Positions 23,415-26,992 of a DNA stretch of 26,992 nucleotides are shown here, one piece after another. Position numbers and translations under genes: made by a program. Where the stretch lies: the NCBI GenBank assembly GCA_964531735.1, contig CAZHGD010000101.1:1-26992 (forward strand). The letters are read 5' to 3'. The DNA comes from CAZHGD01 sp964531735. GTDB lineage: Bacteria > Armatimonadota > UBA10988. A model generated the notes under the pieces. The model searched no databases and had not been told where the DNA came from. It was given only the letters and a program-made list of their open reading frames with translations. Positions within the stretch are counted from its first letter, which is position 1, and each line of letters starts with the position of its first letter.

Positions 23415-23744
23415 CTACCCCGCCGGATACCGGCCCACCCACGCCGCCGCGGCGATCCAACTGCTGAGGCCGATGCCGACCACCAGCAGACCGTAGATCA
23501 GCCGCCGTTCGGCCCGCTGCCGCACCCGTTGCAGCAGGGGCCGTTGAGCCAAGACCGACGCGCCACCCAGCGCCGCCACCGCGCCCAGCACGACCGCCAA
23601 GACGCAGGCGGTCATCAGCGGCATCACCGCCGCCTTGTCCTGCGCCCACTGGTCCTGCGCGTCGCGCAGTTTGTACGCCGACAGGTAGCCGACGTGGCTG
23701 TACAGCGTGCGCGCCGCGATGTGTCCCTCGGCCTCGATCCTCAT
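23415..23744 (-). CDS. Small two-helix membrane protein with HVGY motif, unknown function
   Basis: A 109-residue protein. The N-terminus (residues 1-26) carries Y15-S-H-V-G-Y-L-S-A-Y-K-L26. About 14 of the first 26 residues are identical to the product of the next gene (22870-23316), while the rest is different. Membrane helices are at about residues 40-66 and 81-103, with a basic loop (Q-R-V-R-Q-R-A-E-R-R) between. The start at ATG 23744 has GGAGG overlapping the radical SAM stop region (23750-23754), five bases before the ATG, so its translation is tied to that gene. It has no Cys other than one in the first helix, and no enzymatic motif. Its position directly after a PqqD-radical SAM-SPASM gene makes it a candidate substrate. 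That is inference. Confidence 0.72.
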   Translation of the reverse strand: MRIEAEGHIAARTLYSHVGYLSAYKLRDAQDQWAQDKAAVMPLMTACVLAVVLGAVAALGGASVLAQRPLLQRVRQRAERRLIYGLLVVGIGLSSWIAAAAWVGRYPAG

Positions 23745-23749
23745 GGTGT

Positions 23750-23754
23750 CCTCC
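23750..23754 (-). promoter_or_regulatory. Shine-Dalgarno overlapping the radical SAM stop codon
   Basis: GGAGG (minus strand) is five bases before ATG 23744 and shares a base with the TAG stop at 23756-23754. This indicates tight coupling of the small membrane protein gene to the radical SAM gene. Confidence 0.8.
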
Positions 23755-25082
23755 TAGCACACGCCGGCTTCACCGGCGAGCGACGGATTGGCCCACAGGG
23801 CCCAGAAGGTCTCGATGATGGCCTGTCTGTTCATCGCACACGTCGCTCCGGGAGCATCGAGGCGACCGGTCACGTCATAGCTCTCACCCCGGCAGCCGCC
23901 GAGGCACCAGTGCCGCACCACGCAGCGCCCGCAGGTCCGCGGGCGCGCCTCCAGACAAGTCTGCCGGCGGAAGTCGGCGAGGACCGGCGAGTGATCCCAC
24001 AGCCGGAGCAGCGGCGCCTCGGTGACACCGCCGGCCGACCACTCGGGCCGCACGCAGTTCGGGCAGGGATAGACCTGGCCATCGGCGTCCAGCAGTAGCG
24101 TCTGGCTGCCGGCGCCGCAACCGTGCCGCGGGCTGCAACTGCGGCAGGTGCGCGCCAGGATGGACACGTAGTCGCGACCGAGCAGCCGGGCCAGGTGCGG
24201 CTCGTCGCGCACCAGCGCGGCGATCCGCCGCACCAGCGCCGGCAGATCCGGCGGCTCGAACGCGCTGCCGCCGCCGACCCGCTTGAGCTGGATGAACCGC
24301 GCCTCGGCCGCACCCAGCCGGTCGACCAGCCGCAGGTAGTCCGGGATATCGCTGGTGTTGTCCGCGTGGACCACCATCGAGCAGATGGTGCGCACGCCGG
24401 CGGCCACCAGCCGCTCGATGCCCGCCACGGCCTGAGCGAACGTGCCCGCGCCGCGCACCGCGTCGTGCCCGGCTGCTGTCGGCGCGTCCAGCGACACCTG
24501 GCAGTCCAGGCCGAGGTCGGCCGCCTGACGCGCGAAGTCGTCGTCGACGAGCAGCCCGTTGGTCGACACGATGGCCGCGTAGCCGCGGCGCCGCGCCCAG
24601 CGCGCCAGCGCCAGCGTCTTGGGCACCTCGAGCAACGGCTCGCCGCCGAGCAGCGCCACCATCGCGCCCGGGGCTACCCGCCGCCGGACCGACTCCAGCG
24701 CCGCGATCATCGCGTCCGCACTCACCTCGTGCCGACCGTGGCGCAGCCCGCGGTTGTAGCAGAAGGCGCAGTTCAGCGAGCAACGATTGGTGACGTTGAT
24801 GGTGATGCTCTCGATGCGGTCGGCCGCCGGCCGGCGCGGCCGACCTGTCACCCCCGCCTGCGCGAGGCGCTGGAGCAAGCTGTCGCCCGCGCGCCGCGCC
24901 TCGCGGTCGGGCTCATGCCCGAGGGCCGCGCGCAGCGCAGTGTCGGGCGTCCGGCCCGCCGCCAGGTGGTCGACAAACGCCGCGGCCTCATCGTCCACCA
25001 CCAGCCAGTACGGCGCGTCGCCCCAGACCAACAGGACTCGCCCGTCACGCCGCTCGACCAGGTCCGGACTTGGCAGACTCAT
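23754..25082 (-). CDS. PqqD-domain radical SAM/SPASM peptide or protein maturase
   Basis: A 442-residue protein. Residues 1-80 look like a PqqD-type recognition domain ('Y-W-L-V-V-D-D-E-A-A-A-F-V-D-H-L' near residue 25). The radical SAM core starts at 'I-T-I-N-V-T-N-R', with Cys101-x-x-x-Cys105-x-x-Cys108 for the 4Fe-4S cluster, G-G-E-P near residue 147 and 'S-T-N-G' near residue 173. Residues 313-415 form a SPASM domain for two auxiliary clusters: Cys313, 316, 322, 340, 343, 376, 384, 387, 393, 397 and 415, with 'D-G-Q-V-Y-P-C' and 'C-L-G-G-C' typical. The protein ends in a Cys. Enzymes of this layout modify ribosomal peptides or a partner protein. ATG 25082 is preferred over an upstream GTG at 25109. 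The Shine-Dalgarno is weak, and its start overlaps the CPBP gene by 38 bp. Confidence 0.92.
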   Translation of the reverse strand: MSLPSPDLVERRDGRVLLVWGDAPYWLVVDDEAAAFVDHLAAGRTPDTALRAALGHEPDREARRAGDSLLQRLAQAGVTGRPRRPAADRIESITINVTNRCSLNCAFCYNRGLRHGRHEVSADAMIAALESVRRRVAPGAMVALLGGEPLLEVPKTLALARWARRRGYAAIVSTNGLLVDDDFARQAADLGLDCQVSLDAPTAAGHDAVRGAGTFAQAVAGIERLVAAGVRTICSMVVHADNTSDIPDYLRLVDRLGAAEARFIQLKRVGGGSAFEPPDLPALVRRIAALVRDEPHLARLLGRDYVSILARTCRSCSPRHGCGAGSQTLLLDADGQVYPCPNCVRPEWSAGGVTEAPLLRLWDHSPVLADFRRQTCLEARPRTCGRCVVRHWCLGGCRGESYDVTGRLDAPGATCAMNRQAIIETFWALWANPSLAGEAGVC

Positions 25083-25785
25083 CGCAGGGCTCACGTTCCG
25101 TGCGCTCACGCCACCCGAGCACCGAAACCGTTAGCCCCGCGATACCCACGATGACCAGGCTGTAACCACCCTGTAAGGTCACCGTGGTCAACGGCCACGC
25201 AACATTCCAGCCGACATGGGCCGCGGCCGCCACCCAGACACTGCCCGAGACCACCTGCAGCAGCCCGTAAGTCAGGCCCAGCGCCAAGCGGAGCCAGACC
25301 GCCTCGGTGCTGAAATGGGCGGCCACGAACGCCACCGCGGCCACCACCACGGCCGGCGCGGTACCGAGGCTGGCCCGCAGGACCACCTGGAGCAGGCCGC
25401 GGAAGTACAACTCCTCGATGACGGGGGCGACCACTCCGACCCAACCGAGCGTGAACAGCAGGTTCGCGCGCGGCGTCAGCGGACCGGGCGGCAGCACCAC
25501 CGGCTCGCCGTGCAGCAGCGCGCCGCTGGCGGCCACGGCGAGCAGCAACGCGCCAACCGCCTGGAGGACGAGGCCGCGCCGGGCAACACCGCGCCACGGC
25601 AGCGCCACCTGGCGCGAGGCCAGCACCGTGCCGACCAGCAGCACCAGTGGCGGTGCCACGTGGCGCCACCACCAGCCGCTGGCGGTGGTGGGCGCCGGCC
25701 AAGGCAACGCCACCGCGCCGCAGTAGAGCAGGAGCACCGCCCCCGCAGCCTCCACCGGTCGCAGCAGCGGCTCCGCTCGGCTCAC
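25045..25785 (-). CDS. CPBP-family intramembrane metalloprotease
   Basis: A 246-residue polytopic membrane protein of the CPBP (CaaX protease and bacteriocin-processing, Abi) family. All three motifs are intact: E124-E125-x-x-x-R129 (E-E-L-Y-F-R-G), F153-x-x-x-H157 (F-V-A-A-H) and H190-x-x-x-N194 (H-V-G-W-N). Several hydrophobic helices surround them. Members cleave prenylated proteins or peptides within the membrane, and several act in peptide maturation or self-protection. I choose GTG 25785, which overlaps the oxidoreductase stop (GTGA). A longer frame exists but has no better start. The 3' end overlaps the radical SAM gene by 38 bp, so the two are tightly linked. Processing of the small membrane proteins encoded downstream is an attractive but unproven role. 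Confidence 0.9.
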   Translation of the reverse strand: MSRAEPLLRPVEAAGAVLLLYCGAVALPWPAPTTASGWWWRHVAPPLVLLVGTVLASRQVALPWRGVARRGLVLQAVGALLLAVAASGALLHGEPVVLPPGPLTPRANLLFTLGWVGVVAPVIEELYFRGLLQVVLRASLGTAPAVVVAAVAFVAAHFSTEAVWLRLALGLTYGLLQVVSGSVWVAAAAHVGWNVAWPLTTVTLQGGYSLVIVGIAGLTVSVLGWRERTEREPCDESAKSGPGRAA

Positions 25786-26992
25786 GATGCCTGCACCGCG
25801 GCAGACGGCACTTCGTGCGGCAGGCAGCCGGAGCGCGCCGCCAGCGCGGCGCAGCGGCCGGCGGCTTCGCCCATCGCCACGGCGTTGCCGGTGACGCGGT
25901 AGCTCGAGTGCGCCAGGAAGTCGCCGCTGATGCACCGCCCGGCCAGCAGCAGACCGTCGACATCGCGGGCCAGCAGCGCGCGGAGGGGAATGTCGTACGG
26001 CTGGGTCCGCGCGCGGTTGTCCGTGCCGTAACCCTTGCCGTGCGCCGGATCGGTGGCGTGGACGTCGATGCCGAAGGTCACCCGGCAGACCGCGTCCGCG
26101 TGAGTCGCGCCGTGCAGCAGATCGTCCTCGCCGACCGTGTAGCGACCGTGGATGCGCCGGCCTTCACGAACGCCGATCTGCGCCCCGGTGGCGACAATGC
26201 GCAGCTCGCGCCAGCAACCGCCCAGGCCGCGCAGCGCCTCGACCAGCCGGTGCACCTCGCGCCGCGCCTGGAGCGTGGCGCCGGTCAGCTCGTCGGCGTC
26301 GAGGCCGGAGACGCCGTACTCGTGGTTGGCCATCAGCGCGAACAGCGTGTCCCGGATCCGGAAGAGCGTCGGCTTGGCATAGGATGGATCCACGCCGGCG
26401 CGCTGCATCTCGGCCAGCAAGGCCGCCTTGGCCGCCTCACCACCACCGCCGAGGTAGGGCTGTACCTCGTCGGCCTGAATGCCGGCCACCAGCGCCATCA
26501 GGCTCATCGGTTGCATCTGGCCCGAGCCGGGCCGGCCCAGATCGAACCCGCAACCGGCGCGCGCGGCCAAGTCGCCATCGCCGGTGCAGTCCACAAAGGC
26601 GTCCGCCCACCACGCTTCGCGACCCGACTTCGACTCGGTGAGGAGCCAGCGCAGCCGCCGCTCGCCCTCGACCTCAGCCGCCACCACTCGTGTGTGCAGC
26701 CGCACGCGCACGCCCGCCGCGGCGCAGAGCTCTTCCAGCAGGAGCTTCATCACCTCCGGGTCGTAGGCGTAGTCGCTGCGCTCGGCCCGCGGCGCGTAGG
26801 CGTCGCGACGTTGCAGCTCGGCGGTGATCTCACGCATCAGGCCAGGCTTGTTGCCGTGGTCGATGATCCAGGACAGCAGTCCCGCGGTCCAGATGCCGCC
26901 GAGGCAGCCCTGGCTCTCGATGAGCAGCGTGCTCGCGCCGGCCCGCGCAGCCGCCACCGCCGCCGCCACACCGGCCGGCCCGGCGCCGGCCA
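25782..26992 (-). CDS. FAD-dependent oxidoreductase, FAD_oxidored family (5' end off window)
   Basis: The frame runs in from the right edge, so the extreme N-terminus is missing. About 403 residues are visible. The first visible residues (G-A-G-P-A-G-V-A-A-A) are the dinucleotide-binding loop, followed by 'L-L-I-E-S-Q-G-C-L-G-G'. Further signs are 'F-V-D-C-T-G-D-G-D-L-A-A-R-A-G' near the middle and the flavin contact 'L-L-L-A-G-R-C-I-S-G-D' with 'A-M-G-E-A-A-G' near the end. This is the FAD_oxidored pattern common in Planctomycetota and Armatimonadota sugar loci. It uses FAD to oxidise an unknown, probably carbohydrate-derived, substrate. Stop TGA at 25782-25784 overlaps the protease start (GTGA). 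Whether it belongs to the same system as the protease and radical SAM genes or only shares the transcript is open. Confidence 0.9.
   Translation of the reverse strand, partial: AGAGPAGVAAAVAAARAGASTLLIESQGCLGGIWTAGLLSWIIDHGNKPGLMREITAELQRRDAYAPRAERSDYAYDPEVMKLLLEELCAAAGVRVRLHTRVVAAEVEGERRLRWLLTESKSGREAWWADAFVDCTGDGDLAARAGCGFDLGRPGSGQMQPMSLMALVAGIQADEVQPYLGGGGEAAKAALLAEMQRAGVDPSYAKPTLFRIRDTLFALMANHEYGVSGLDADELTGATLQARREVHRLVEALRGLGGCWRELRIVATGAQIGVREGRRIHGRYTVGEDDLLHGATHADAVCRVTFGIDVHATDPAHGKGYGTDNRARTQPYDIPLRALLARDVDGLLLAGRCISGDFLAHSSYRVTGNAVAMGEAAGRCAALAARSGCLPHEVPSAAVQAS

Noticed and set aside
25083..25109. GTG start at 25109 for the radical SAM gene
   Set aside because: It adds nine residues before the PqqD domain and has no ribosome binding site. 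The ATG at 25082 is kept, although its site is also weak.

Overview
The window is GC-rich, densely coding bacterial DNA with short intergenic gaps and many ATGA/GTGA stop-start overlaps. I recognise 22 protein genes, two of them cut by the window edges. I see no rRNA, tRNA, CRISPR array, transposase or phage gene. The mix of secreted polysaccharide-degrading enzymes, heparinase II/III-like lyase, UroD-like methyltransferase, FAD_oxidored-type dehydrogenase and PfkB kinases fits free-living polysaccharide degraders such as Planctomycetota, Armatimonadota or related lineages. No phylogenetic marker in the window fixes the phylum. A 100-N gap at 17431-17530 shows that this is a scaffolded draft, probably a metagenome bin.

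Layout: (1) 1-4199, minus strand: a large secreted CBM9-like/TIM-barrel/discoidin-like protein, a secreted LamG-like protein and a truncated acyltransferase-3 membrane protein. (2) 4317-13772, plus strand: aldo/keto reductase, GH42-like beta-galactosidase, UroD-family protein, zinc-less medium-chain dehydrogenase, NAD-dependent epimerase, a TIM-barrel protein with a Cys cluster, and a secreted clan-A-like glycosidase. This looks like a sugar-catabolic locus. (3) 13779-16532, minus strand: a lipoprotein, a conserved protein of unknown function, a shikimate kinase and a small membrane/coiled-coil protein. (4) 16645-19897, plus strand: a membrane-anchored protein with a Lys/Ala/Pro-rich repeat tail (broken by the N gap), translationally coupled to a heparinase II/III-like lyase. 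Regions 3 and 4 diverge from one compact double promoter. (5) 19861-22353, minus strand: two PfkB sugar kinases flanking a SIS-domain protein. (6) 22515-22904, plus strand: a YbjN-like small protein. (7) 22870-26992, minus strand: FAD-dependent oxidoreductase, CPBP membrane protease, PqqD-radical SAM-SPASM protein, and two small two-helix membrane proteins that share an N-terminal motif.

The most likely undescribed system is region 7. The radical SAM gene encodes a PqqD-like recognition domain, an intact CxxxCxxC cluster and a Cys-rich SPASM domain. The CPBP protease gene overlaps its start. The gene immediately downstream, and the one after it, encode proteins with an almost superimposable N-terminus (Y-x-H-V-G-Y-x-S-A-Y-x-L at residues 15-26 of each) followed by unrelated transmembrane segments. 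These two proteins are the obvious candidate substrates or partners of the radical SAM enzyme. This is inference from neighbourhood and motif only.
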